From Cryptomeria japonica (Eukaryota; Streptophyta; Pinopsida; Cupressales; Cupressaceae): a stretch of 64,000 bases of DNA. A model generated the notes under the pieces. That model searched no databases. It was given only the letters and a program-made list of their open reading frames with translations, and had not been told where the DNA came from. Both the position numbers and the translations under genes were made by a program. The stretch lies in assembly GCF_030272615.1 (NCBI RefSeq), contig NC_081415.1:193176695-193240694 (forward strand). The letters run 5' to 3'. Each line of letters begins with the position of its first letter. Within the stretch, counting starts at the first letter, position 1. This document shows positions 24,073-34,442 of the stretch, piece after piece.

Positions 24073-26068
24073 TTTGATTTATTGTATTAAATTAAAAAAA
24101 AGTCTAATTAAGTTTTGTAATTGTTTTAATTTTCATATTTCTTTTTACTATAATATAAAATTTATATTATTTTTTTATGTTTAATTTTTTATGTTTTAGT
24201 TGAATTGTATTTCTCTTTATAGTTAAAATTATTATCTTTAAAACTATGAATATTATAAACAATTTAAATTATTAAATTTTAATTTTAATTTTATTTATCT
24301 TTATAGATAATATTGTTATCCTAAAAAGTATGATTATTATATTTATTTGTTAGGAAATAATGATTTGATTGAATTAGAATAAATAATGTCTGGTAATCAC
24401 CTCTGATTGATATAAATAGTATAAATAGTGACAATAAATATATTTTATCTAAAATAAAATAGACCTATCCATTGCAGTAAATATTACCCTTAATTAAAAT
24501 TGCATGACAATGGTGGGATGCCACATGAAATCGAAATTAGTTTGTAACCAAACTTTGCATTAGGTAGGGGTCTCATGGAGGGGGTTAAAACTCTATTTTT
24601 AAGGAAGAGGTGGTCCCATGAAAAAACATTACTATCATCCACAACCCACTAAACCAAAACCTCATCCAGGAGGTGATCCAAAATATCATTAAGCTATCAT
24701 ACTCATACATGGAATTATAAACTCTTTCCATAGTTTTAGATTACAGATTGTTGGGGTAGGCCAGATGTTTGGAGTCCCTTTGCATATCAAATCTTTTGCA
24801 TATGTGACAGTGTGTCCTTTTTTTCCATTGGCATGAAGCGAGAGGAAAGATTGTCTTTTCCCCATTGAATAAGCAACCATAATCTTTGTATCCATGATAG
24901 CATTTGCCTGTGAGGGTGTAATAATGATACCCTCATTGTTGGTAGTTTATGTTCTATGAAATTCTATATAATATAAATTAAGTTATTTAAATTTAGCTGA
25001 CTTTTATTTTGACAAAATAAAAGTATAACTGATGTGATGAGATCTTTTATTTTTAATGTTTAAATTAATTTGAAAAGTATGAATTTGATCAAGTTGAATT
25101 AGTTTTAAGATGAGAAAAATGAACATCTATGATGGTATCAATATTTTCAAATTTTGTATTATTAGTCACATAAATTACTTTTACAATCTAATCACTCAAT
25201 TATTAACAACCAATAAAATCAAAGATCATGTTACTTATACAAAATATAAAACAAATTTATTTCATTAACACAAATTTGATAATGATACAAAGGATACTTT
25301 ATTCCAATAGAATGAAAGTAACAAAGATCTTATTTTATTATGTGTATCAAATCTCGTATGTGAATCTTAGCTTTACTTTCGAAAGGTTTTTAAGTAGGAG
25401 ATTTGATGCTATTCGAATGAAATTTGTCCATCCTAGCAAACATTACATTAAGGATATACATTGGTATAAAAAAAAGGGCTTTTGGATCCATCAGCACAAT
25501 TGGCTAAGCAAAAAGGCTTTTGAATCCATTATCATACTAGATTATACATTTGGATAAGCAAATTTGGCTTTTGGATCCATCATCACACTAAACTATACAT
25601 TTGAATAAGCAAAAATGACTTTTTAAGGTGGGTGGTTGTCGTGCACCAATATTTGAAGAATCATACAATAACTATTATAGTATTTATGTTTTTTAAACTC
25701 AGCCTTAAAATTATTTTGCACTCATAAAATTGTGTTGCATATCTTAAACATTGATGATCAATTTGGTAAATTTAAAAAAATATTTTTTATAAGATAGTTT
25801 GTTTTATTTAAAATTAAAATATGATCTATTTTATTATTAATTAATTCTTTAATTTTTTTTGTTTTATTTATAATTAAAATATAATCTATTTATTATTAGT
25901 TAATCTTGTAATACTTCTGAACATGATAATTTAAGAAATGGTTTCATAGATAGTTATAAAGTTTTAACTTAGTATTTAAAAAAATTATACTTAATATCAC
26001 CCTCAATTATGATTAAATGTTGATGGTGGGGGTGCCATGTATAAAATAAATAACTACTTGTCACCAAT
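24073..26068 (+). repeat. Local duplicated unit, copy B, left part
   Basis: Aligned with copy C from 50303 (shared TTGATTTATTGTATTAAA) and with copy A from 24557. Relative to copy C it lacks about 690 bp (C coordinates about 51025-51715), so the promoter and the first three quarters of the peptide ORF are gone. The unit breaks at 26068 and resumes at 43011, with 14 bp duplicated around the LINE insertion. It supplies the empty site for the SINE in copy A. Confidence 0.8.
24640..24692 (+). pseudogene. 3' remnant of the small peptide gene (copy B)
   Basis: The last 17 codons match the C-terminus encoded at 51715-51767 in copy C: CAACCCACTAAACCAAAACC is identical, followed by codons for HPGG (GGTG/GGCG change), then the stop. 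Gly-to-Asp and His-to-Tyr changes are seen relative to copy C. The deletion joins this fragment to upstream DNA that lacks a start codon and TATA box, so it is dead. Confidence 0.75.
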
Positions 26069-26273
26069 ATTTTTGATTAAGTGAAAATCAAGTTTTGAAG
26101 GGGTCTTGAAACCCTTTACGAAAAGATAATCAAAAGATAGAGCATTAAAGTTGACCTAGAAAGAACAAAACACAACAGAGAGATAGTTGGCAAAGACAAA
26201 AAGCCAGCAAGAAGCCAAAAGAGGCAAAGGGACGGCAAAAAGAAAAATAAGGGACAACCATGAACAACAAACC

Positions 26274-28001
26274 CTAAGGAATATTTATGATCAGCTCCGC
26301 CGCTTCTTGCTCTAGCTGGACCATCGAGGCAACAACACTCTTCAAATCCTCTAGCTGCTTGGCATGTTGGGTCATCTTCCTAGTACTAGCACAAGTTCTT
26401 TTACCATGACTAGTTCTCCCCCCTTCATGAATCAACACCTTATCCTCGATTGTATCAATAGTGTTCTTTTCATGTTGGACCTTTTCTAGCTTGCTAATCA
26501 TCATACTGAAGCTATCGGCAAAGGCTTTCTATATTTTCTAGCTTTGTTCTCCAATCTTCTTCAGGGTATTCTCATGATTGAGAATCCGCTTCTCCAGATC
26601 ATTGAATCTATCCTCCATAGCCTTAAAATGAGAGGCATACATACCAGTGATAGCCTCGACATCGTTGATGGCTTTAGTTAATTTATTCAAGTAGTTGGGA
26701 AGGGTACTGAGCTTACCAGTACCAATAGCTTCAAGGGTAGTCACTTTCTTGGTTGAATCCTCCAGCTTATTCTTCAAATTGTTGATCTCCGAATAGATAC
26801 AGTAAATAACCTTGCAGGACTCCATAATCCTACTCTTCACGGTATTCAACGTGGTTAAAGGGGAATTTCTACAGTCAATGTTGATCTCAGGGGCAAAGTT
26901 CTCAAGGGTCTCCACATTAACATCTGTAGCATTGGGAGGCAGATTATCACCTTCCTTCACCGTCTTCCCCTCATCTTCCACATCATCAGTAGATTTAATG
27001 GGGTCCTGAGGATTTAGTTGAACATTAAGAGAATCATTCTCTTTATAAGAGCTGATGTCGGTGATAACAAGGGTCCGCTTGTTTTTATTTTTTGGCATAA
27101 GGGTAATACAATCACTAGCAGTCTCCATCCCCTCATCATCTTCTTCATCATCTTCAAGCCAACTTTCCTCTTCCTGAACCTTACTTCTTTTTCCTTTAAT
27201 TCTAACTTTCTTATTTCTGAACCCAGATGCCAAATCTTTGTCCTTTTCCTTGGTATAACCCTTCATAGGGGTAATCCTATCAACATCATCTTCCCACTCA
27301 GTATCAGACCCATTATCATCACTATCATCAGAGTCCTCAGATTCATCATCCAAATCAAAGAGCTTGGTGATGGAAAGTTGCACAAAGGAATCCTTGACAT
27401 GGTTGTATAAGAGAAACATTAACCCTTCATGCATGGTAGGGTTACTATCCGGATTAGCCCTAAAATCCTTAATGCTAGTGTTAAGTAAGCTAAACAAATA
27501 GAAAGGGATAAACACCAGGTCTTTATGGCGAAAATGATTCACAAGCACAAAGTGATAACTGTAGACATGAGAGTATCTACCATCAAGTGTAACATATTGC
27601 ATGACAGCAAATAGAATCCATCTCCATACCTTTTTTATCACTTTTAGAGAGTAGTAGGTTTTGCTAGATTTCACCAACTTGCTTCTCTCAAACTTCTCCT
27701 TCGGGAATCGCTTGATAGAAGCTTCAGTGAGCTTCCTGTCTCTTTAAAACTTTTTTCCTTCCATCAATATACCAGTAACTTCCATGATCATCCCTTCATC
27801 AATTTCAACCTTTCTTCTTCCTCTGGTTATTTTACCATCTTTCCAATTCTTTTTGAAAATTCTGGTCATGGTAGGATTTTTCCCTACAATTCTCTCCATA
27901 TACCTTGTCATCTTAGCCATTTCCAGAATAGCCTAGGCCTTTGGCTTGTCTTTCCATTCATCATAGGAAAGTGGCTCAATTCTTTTCTTATTTCTTCCCA
28001 T
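26274..28001 (-). pseudogene. LINE third ORF (3' of RNase H), acidic/coiled-coil protein
   Basis: From ATG 28001 (MGRNKKRIEPLSYDEWKD) one frame runs about 575 codons to the stop at 26274. It is broken by several in-frame stops (near 27933, 27740, 27680 and at 26538), and I saw no change of frame. Regions in order: basic N-terminus; a hydrophobic/aromatic block with WRWILFAVMQYVTLDGRYSH and YHFVLVNHFRHKDLVF (about 27640-27510); a highly acidic stretch DDESEDSDDSDDNGSDTEWE (27350-27290); a charged linker; and a long heptad-like coiled coil to the C-terminus. I recognise no enzyme motif. Location between RNase H and the LINE 3' end suggests an accessory protein of this LINE family. Confidence 0.5.
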
Positions 28002-28335
28002 GGTGTCCACAAATAGAAAAATATTATCCTTCAGAATGTAAAATAGGGTAGAAAGAAAGATCAAAGTGTAGAGAAGGAATGTCTTCAAAATAGAAATGGG
28101 CACCCACAAAACATGCAGAGTCATGTCCACATTAAAATTCAACTCAATCTTCGAGTGTCGCTCTTTCTGATTCATTATGGCCTTTTTCATTGATAAGTGC
28201 ATTGTCATAATTACTTACTACTCCCTCATAACCATGCACTCTATCATAAATGAGAATTGCACGTGCCTTGTGAGGAAGATCCAGCTCACCTCTCCAACTC
28301 ACAGTGTGATTAGCATGAATGACCATGCTGGCAGC

Positions 28336-28632
28336 TCAGATAGCAATAGTGTTGGCCTCACTATAATTGTGAGACACAATACATAGCTCAAAAGAGATGA
28401 TTATCTCCTTAGCTTGAGATATGATATTCTTTATGGTCCACAAAGGGAAGGATAGGCCTTTTAGGCATTGAAAAATATTATTTGAGTCTCCCTCTAGTAA
28501 GAATTTAGTTAATCCCATGGATTTAACAAGAACCAAAGTTTGGTAAGTAGCCATGGCCTCAGCTAAGTGGTTGGTCTGGGATCCCATGGGGAGTGCCACC
28601 ACTACAATACAATAGCCAGACTCATTTCTTAT
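28336..28632 (-). pseudogene. LINE RNase H domain, C-terminal part
   Basis: The minus-strand frame reads NESGYCIVVVALPMGSQTNH, then AEAMATYQTLVLVKSMG and LLEGDSNNIFQCLKG. This is the reverse-transcriptase-linked RNase H (RVT_3) pattern: the Glu of AEA and the Asp of EGDS are the catalytic positions expected after the first Asp. The domain's first segment, with FDGAPKG and GCGGVI, lies on the other side of the Gypsy element at 41331-41395. The 5-bp target duplication joins the two at the same codon. The first nine bases of the open frame (28633-28641) are LTR sequence and not LINE. Confidence 0.75.
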
Positions 28633-29396
28633 TGTAGACACCCAAAATTGTCATGTCTAATTAAATAAATATTTTATTTATTTAATTATCTAAGCCTAAT
28701 TCTTCTATTAATTAAATAAATTTTTATTTATTTAATTAATTAATTTATCCTCTTCTAGCCTTATTTCTCATTTAAATAAATACATTTATTTATTTAAATT
28801 ATCCTTTTCCTAAATTAAATAAATATTTTATTTATTTAATTGATCTCATTTCTTCTATTAATTAAATAAATCTTTATTTATTTAATTAATTCATTAGCCT
28901 TTTCTACCCATGACACATGTCATTCATCTCTTAATTCATACACTACCTACCCCTTTCATTATTTTACTATTTCTTCTACTTACCCTCTAATCCTAGCCGA
29001 CCTCCTTTTTACACCTCTCAATCTTATCCCTCCATTTCATATTGTGTCTTCTATTTAAGGAGATGCCTTCTTCATTATCAAACCCTAACAACTTGATCAA
29101 TTGGCTACATTACAATCCTACTTGCAACCACATTCCGTTCTTTGTTGAGCTCTTGTGCATATAAAATCTGAGACCAAATATATCAAGCAAGATCAATGGA
29201 GATAGGAAGAATGGAGATCAAAACCCTATTGGACATGTGATGGTATAATTTTTGTGATTTTGTTTTACTTACATTGTCTTAGGTAATCTTCATATGTTAT
29301 GGTGGATCTTTGTTGATTGTTAGGCTAGGGTTTTGTGGTTGGATTCATTTAGCCTTTCAATATTGTTATTATTGTTATCTGTTTTCACCATATACA
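28633..29396 (+). repeat. 5' LTR of the Gypsy element
   Basis: TGTAGACACCC...CCATATACA, 764 bp. U3 contains five near-palindromes at about 50-bp spacing (28658-28891). A TATA-like CTATTTAAGG lies at about 29050, ahead of a less AT-rich transcribed part. It is identical in length to the 3' LTR. Confidence 0.93.
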
Positions 29397-31537
29397 TTTT
29401 GGCACGCCTGTTGGGACTCTTGTCCCTTTGCATTTTACCTTTTTATTGTAGATTTTGCGTTTTTGAAGTTGCAGATCGGACATTTTTCGACGGCATTTTA
29501 GGTTTTTCCGCGTCTGCGAACTTTCGGATCACGTCTTTGATTTTCAGGCACGTCTGCGGAATCTAGAATCGCGTCTGTGTTTTCAACAAATTTTATTTTG
29601 CAGGTTTCAGATAGGGGCGTCTGTGTTTCAGAAGCGCGTCTGTGTTATTTAGATGCGTCTGTGTTGAGGGTAAAAGCGTCTGTGTATATATTGCTTCGAA
29701 ATTTTCAAATTTTCATTGATTCAATTTTCGGATTTCACACTAGGGTTTCAAATCTGGTTTATTTTTTGGACTAACCCTTTCAGATCTAGCTAACTAAGTT
29801 TGTGCAGCTTGTCTTGGAAGCAAAACATTTTTGTTGAAGGCCCCTCTTTCGATAAGTCTTTTGGGTTTCTAAAATTTACCTAACTTGTGTGTTTGCAGGA
29901 AGGGGTGATTATGTCAAACAACCCAAACTACTAACAAATTTTGTTGCAGGTCCTTGGCTAAGGTTTTGAAATTTTGTTGTGTGCCTTTTTTTCATAGATT
30001 AGCAAACACTTCCATTGGTGCACTAAAATTGAATCATTGTCTTTTGTGTCTTGAGCAATAGGCTCTTTTTGTTTAATCTTTAGAGGGCCTGTCTTCCCGT
30101 GTGGTCATTAGGACTACTAGTGAGAAGAGAACAACCCAAGTGGTAGCGAGGAAAACCCACCTCATCCAAACCACTATAATCAAATGTATTCATGGTGAAA
30201 ACTATGAATAACATGTGCTGATTAGTTCATACCGACATTATGTCTCCCCATAAACCCGTTTGATCAAATTTATTTGATCATTTGTAGGGCGTAACCCCTA
30301 CCGGCTGGGAGCCTTATGTATTTACAGAGCTGAAAGTGCCGCATGTATGGCCACACGAGCGGATGCCCTTACTAGCACCTTTTTGTTTTAGAAGCCCAAA
30401 TCCTTCTAGTTGTTGGGGTAGGAGGTCGAACCTCTGGTAGCGGCCCACACACATACGGTTCTTAGTAGAGATACAAAGTTCTCCATGGGGAGTTTTCATG
30501 GGGACTGATGCTTGGCTGACCCGAGAAGTGAGTGCCGAGGGTGGAGCCAGTGAGGTGAAGCATCTAAGTATCCGCTCTGAATAGCGTAGCCTCGAGGGTA
30601 AAACCATATGTGGGATCAACAACTATTGTCTTGGCGAGCCATAAGAATTGTGCTTGTCTTATGCTAAACATTCAAACATTCAAGACCAAACAACAAAATA
30701 TTGTGTCTTTTGTGTCTTCAAGTGTATGCAAAACATTTTACATCAAACAACACACTTTTGGAGTCTAAACACTGGCAAACATTGAGTCCTCATCAACATT
30801 GTGTCCTCTTGTCACGAAAAACAGTCAAATAGTCGGATTTGGTCACAACAAAACAACTTCACAGATTGGAAAAATTGCACGAAGTTTACAGAAACGCGTC
30901 TATGTCTGTTTTAACTGCGTTTGAGTCATATAAACGCGTCTGTGAAGGGCATAATAGCGTCTGTGTGTCTAACAACGTCTGTGTCGAACAGAGACACGTT
31001 TGTGTCTGGGAATCACGTTTGTGAAATATACAGAAGCGTCTGTGTCCAGAATTGAAAAATTTCACAGTCCAGCAAACAAGAGAAATCAGTTTCGGAATAC
31101 TTGAGCTTCCTAGGTTGTTTCTTCAGGTTTCATCTAGCATTCAACCTGTCTTTGGGTCTCATACAGTCCATCATTGCTTCACATCTCATTTTACATTCAC
31201 AATTGTCTAAACTTGAGTCAAAAGGTCACTTGCTTGTCCTCATCATACTTTGTCAACACACTACATTACAACTACACTTTGCTAAGTGGTCCCTCATCAA
31301 GGTTTCTTACCTTTGGGTCTCATTTGGTCTTACTTAGAGTCAAGGTCAACTTACCTCATCAAGAGAAACTATCCTCTGTTTGGAAGTCACACCTACTCTA
31401 TTACATACATACTTGGTCTTACACTTTGGACATTGCAAGTACACCTCAGATTCATTTACACTCCATACAACTCTTGGTCTTCCATACTCTTGCCATTTTT
31501 TCATCTAGTCTCTCACATCTTGGTCAATATCTAGTTC
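29397..31537 (+). other. Gypsy 5' leader with CGTCTGTG clusters and conserved block
   Basis: About 2.1 kb without a conserved ORF. Two clusters of the motif GCGTCTGTG (about 29510-29690 and 30893-31045, about eight copies each at 15-35 bp spacing) flank a block at 30070-30660 that is conserved with the decayed leader at 15050-15620. Long leaders are typical of Tat/Ogre elements and usually carry packaging signals and introns. The short frames here are not supported as genes. Confidence 0.6.
29398..29416 (+). other. Candidate primer binding site
   Basis: TTTTGGCACGCCTGTTGGGA begins one or two bases after the LTR, where the tRNA primer should pair. The TTGGCACGCC...GGGA form is familiar from plant Gypsy elements. 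I do not assign the tRNA. Confidence 0.5.
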
Positions 31538-33262
31538 ATGGTTGAAACCCGTCTTAAAAAATATAGGAGAAAAGGTAAAGAAGCTCAAGAGTGCGCAAAC
31601 ATGAGTTCTTATGAGTATGATAACGATTTATTTTTCAATCCTGAGCACACTACATTTCCAGAAATGGATGTTTATAGAAGCATTCCAAATGTGGAAAACA
31701 CGGACACTACAAACAACAATGCTACACACAATGACAATGTGGACAACTTTTCAATACATTCAGCAGATGTAGAAGAATCCATTATGAATCCTCATTTCAA
31801 TAGATTGGTTGAAGAAATAATGAGGAGGGATAGACAATACTTCTTACACATGATTGCACAAAGTGGAGCTAAAATACCTCATGACTTTGACATGTCTCAA
31901 CTTATGGAAAACCGACCTTTGCAACAAACTCACTCCAACATGGATCAAAGGAGACCTAATAGTGGAGGAAATAGAGGACCACATATGGTACCTGAATCAC
32001 CATCAGCTTTGCTTCAAAAACCAGAAGTCCCACATACACATGGTCAAACATATGATACTTACCTTCGAAGACCATTATGGAAGCCTTATGCAGATAGATA
32101 TGCTCAAGCTATGGATCAACCAAAACAATTGGACACTCAAAGGCATGCTCAAAATTTGGACACAAGGAAACCCCATGTCAAATTTGGGGGCAACACAATA
32201 GAACATGACATGCCTGTAGAATATGGTATACATGCGCAAAATAGATATGGGGTTCCTCAACATGAAGCTATACCAAGTGCTCCCTATATGCCGCATCAAT
32301 ATAGACCTCCTCCATATGAACATGTGTATGATCAATATCATCCATACATGCAACAAGCTCCTCCTCAAATTGGTGTCTCAAACATGGGGTATGCTACAAG
32401 AAGTCGATCTACACCTAAGAGCAATTTGGAGCACCAAATCAGAGATTTACAAAAGAAAATGGAGGACATGAATACACCAAAACCAACATACACTATGAGA
32501 GACATATGTCCTTATCCATTTGACAAGAGCATTCCAATGCCTCCATTTCCTGCACACTTTGTGACACCAAAATTTGACAAGTATAGAGGAAAAGGAGACC
32601 CCAAGGCACACATAAGACAATTTTTCATAGCTTGCATTGAGGTAGCGGCAGAAGAAACATATTTGGTGAGATTGTTCCCACAAAGCTTAGGCGATCAAGC
32701 TATGGAATGGTTCTCTCAACTATCACCTGGTATTAAGTCATGGGGTGACTTAGCAGAGGCATTTATTCAGCATTTCTCCTACAATATAGAGACAGATATC
32801 TCAGTCACTACTTTTTGCAATACTAAGCAAAAAGAAGGAGAATCTTTTGCATCATTTTTACAAAGATGGAGAAATCTAGCTAGCAGATGCTCTTGTGAAA
32901 TTCCACAGAAACAAATGGTAGAAATGTTCACTCAAAATGTTAACAAGGACATTGGCTATGATCTAAGGAAAGCTTGTTTGTCCACCTTCAAGGATGTCAT
33001 TGAAAAAGGCTTAGCAATAGAAAAGGTTCTAATTGAACAAGGAGTCATTAAGATATTCAAGGAAAACAAAGATGACTTTAAAGGAAAAGACAAGCCAAGA
33101 TTTTGGAATAAAAACAAGAACACAGTCAATGATGGTGTTGTTGATGCTAACACAGTGCGACCCAAATTCATCTTTTCGGGATCAAGTTCTACAAACAATC
33201 AAGTGAATACTCAAACAACTTCTAGATCGAAGGAAGTACACCCCATTGGGAGAACCACTTGA
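31538..33262 (+). CDS. gag: Gag polyprotein (capsid part)
   Basis: A 574-codon frame from an ATG at 31538. Residues about 1-120 are polar with an EEIMRRDRQYFLHMIAQ helix. About 120-330 is Pro/His/Tyr-rich and disordered. The capsid-like retrotransposon gag domain is at about residues 340-500: TPKFDKYRGKGDPKAHIRQF, AMEWFSQLSPGIKSWGDLAE, FASFLQRWRNLASRC and an IEKGLAIEK end. The C-terminus is basic. Gag forms the virus-like particle that packages element RNA in the cytoplasm. The zinc-binding segment is in the next frame (33246 on), so a frame change separates capsid from nucleocapsid. A mutation is the simplest explanation. Confidence 0.85.
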   Translation: MVETRLKKYRRKGKEAQECANMSSYEYDNDLFFNPEHTTFPEMDVYRSIPNVENTDTTNNNATHNDNVDNFSIHSADVEESIMNPHFNRLVEEIMRRDRQYFLHMIAQSGAKIPHDFDMSQLMENRPLQQTHSNMDQRRPNSGGNRGPHMVPESPSALLQKPEVPHTHGQTYDTYLRRPLWKPYADRYAQAMDQPKQLDTQRHAQNLDTRKPHVKFGGNTIEHDMPVEYGIHAQNRYGVPQHEAIPSAPYMPHQYRPPPYEHVYDQYHPYMQQAPPQIGVSNMGYATRSRSTPKSNLEHQIRDLQKKMEDMNTPKPTYTMRDICPYPFDKSIPMPPFPAHFVTPKFDKYRGKGDPKAHIRQFFIACIEVAAEETYLVRLFPQSLGDQAMEWFSQLSPGIKSWGDLAEAFIQHFSYNIETDISVTTFCNTKQKEGESFASFLQRWRNLASRCSCEIPQKQMVEMFTQNVNKDIGYDLRKACLSTFKDVIEKGLAIEKVLIEQGVIKIFKENKDDFKGKDKPRFWNKNKNTVNDGVVDANTVRPKFIFSGSSSTNNQVNTQTTSRSKEVHPIGRTT

Positions 33263-34442
33263 ATCAGTCTTCAAAAAGCTTGTGGCAAACAAAGTAATCA
33301 TAGCTCCAGATTTTCCTCCATATGAACCAAAGGTCAAACCAAATTGGTGGAATGATGATGAGTATTGTGAATTTCATAAGAGCAAGGGTCATAAGATAGG
33401 AAATTGCCATCGACTAAAGAACATTGTGCAAGATCTCATTGATAGAGGTGATATTGAGATTGAGGGACACTCATCTAATCAAGAACATGAGATGTTTAAG
33501 GAATCATTCCCAAAGCATGACAAAGGAAAAGCTAAAGTCACAGATGATCAAGCCAACTATACTAGAGCACCTTACAACTATGATTCAACTATCAATCACA
33601 TCTCGATGGACAATTATGTCTCTACTATTACCATCAAGAACAAAAATCCTGAGAATCCACCTCAGAGACCCAAGATTGTCCTAAGAGGTGTTGGATCTTC
33701 TTCCGAACCTACTTCTGAATGTCATGTTACAACTCGTCGAGGTAAAATTACTTTGCCAGGTGCTTCAACCAAGAACACTGCTTCTTCATCAACCAAACCT
33801 GAGTATGACCTTGTAGAACAATTAGGGAAGACACCCACGCTCATCTTCATCCTTGAGCTATTACGCATATCCCCCGCTCATAAAGCTATTCTTGACAAAA
33901 TCTTGAGAGACACTGCCATTCCTACTGATCTGAACGTGGACCAGTTTCAAGCCATGGTGGGATACCTTTCCATTCCACATTCCCTCACATTCACAGAAGC
34001 CGATGACGCCTCCGTAAGTCAGCCACATAATGCACCATTACATGTTGAAGCCTTCATACACAAACATCGAATAAAGCGAGTCCTGATAGATGGAGGAGCT
34101 GGTCTAAACATTTGTACATTGAGCACAATTAAACAATTGGGATATTCTGATAAAGCTATGAATTCTACAAATCAAATCACCATCAAGGCATATGATGATG
34201 AAGAACGTTCGTCCAAGGGCACAGTCACCTTGCCTCTCAGAGTTGGGCCAGTTACAAAGGATGTGGTTTGTCAAGTACTTGATCTTGATCTCACATACAA
34301 CATATTGCTAGGACGTCCATGGATTCATGAGATGAGTGCAGTACCATCTACATATCATCTATGTATCAAGTTTCCACACAATGGAGTTGAAGTGACTGTC
34401 AAAGCTGACCCAAATCCATTCATATATTGCAACAATCTATGA
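33246..34442 (+). CDS. Gag C-terminus and retroviral-type aspartic protease
   Basis: A 398-codon frame overlapping the gag frame by 17 bp in a different phase. It begins with the end of gag (LGEPLESVFKKLVANKVI) and a zinc-knuckle-like segment, CEFHKSKGHKIGNC, with C-x2-H-x4-H-x4-C spacing (His in place of the second Cys). The protease lies at about residues 270-385: VLIDGGAGLNICTL around the catalytic Asp (D-G-G replaces the usual D-S/T-G), then YNILLGRPWIHEMSAVPSTY, typical of Tat/Athila-type proteases. It would process the polyprotein. A TGA at 34440-34442 ends it, and the same frame then stays open through 35639. Confidence 0.8.
   Translation: MGEPLESVFKKLVANKVIIAPDFPPYEPKVKPNWWNDDEYCEFHKSKGHKIGNCHRLKNIVQDLIDRGDIEIEGHSSNQEHEMFKESFPKHDKGKAKVTDDQANYTRAPYNYDSTINHISMDNYVSTITIKNKNPENPPQRPKIVLRGVGSSSEPTSECHVTTRRGKITLPGASTKNTASSSTKPEYDLVEQLGKTPTLIFILELLRISPAHKAILDKILRDTAIPTDLNVDQFQAMVGYLSIPHSLTFTEADDASVSQPHNAPLHVEAFIHKHRIKRVLIDGGAGLNICTLSTIKQLGYSDKAMNSTNQITIKAYDDEERSSKGTVTLPLRVGPVTKDVVCQVLDLDLTYNILLGRPWIHEMSAVPSTYHLCIKFPHNGVEVTVKADPNPFIYCNNL

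Larger units (their letters stand above)
26069..28632 (-). mobile_element. LINE, 3' half (split by Gypsy element)
   Basis: A minus-strand, 5'-truncated LINE inserted in copy B. Its outer ends carry a 14-bp target duplication: TACTTGTCACCAAT at 26055-26068 and TACTTATCACCAAT at 43011-43024. The rest of the element is at 41331-43010. This half holds the body of RNase H, a third ORF and a 3' end reading ...CACTTAATCAAAAAT on the minus strand, with no long poly(A). Total LINE length without the Gypsy insertion is about 4.2 kb. Confidence 0.8.

Noticed and set aside
24689-24895. Minus-strand frame similar to one at 51764-51973 (both start MDTKI and end CNLKLWKEFIIPCMSM)
   Set aside because: The two lie antisense to the peptide gene's 3' flank. 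Their middles differ by frame, so the similarity reflects DNA homology of copies B and C and not a conserved protein.
29310-29774. Short frames in the Gypsy leader rich in Cys and Val
   Set aside because: Produced by the CGTCTGTG repeat; not conserved as protein.
32075-33198. Minus-strand frames of 78-97 codons
   Set aside because: Antisense to gag, with no motifs.
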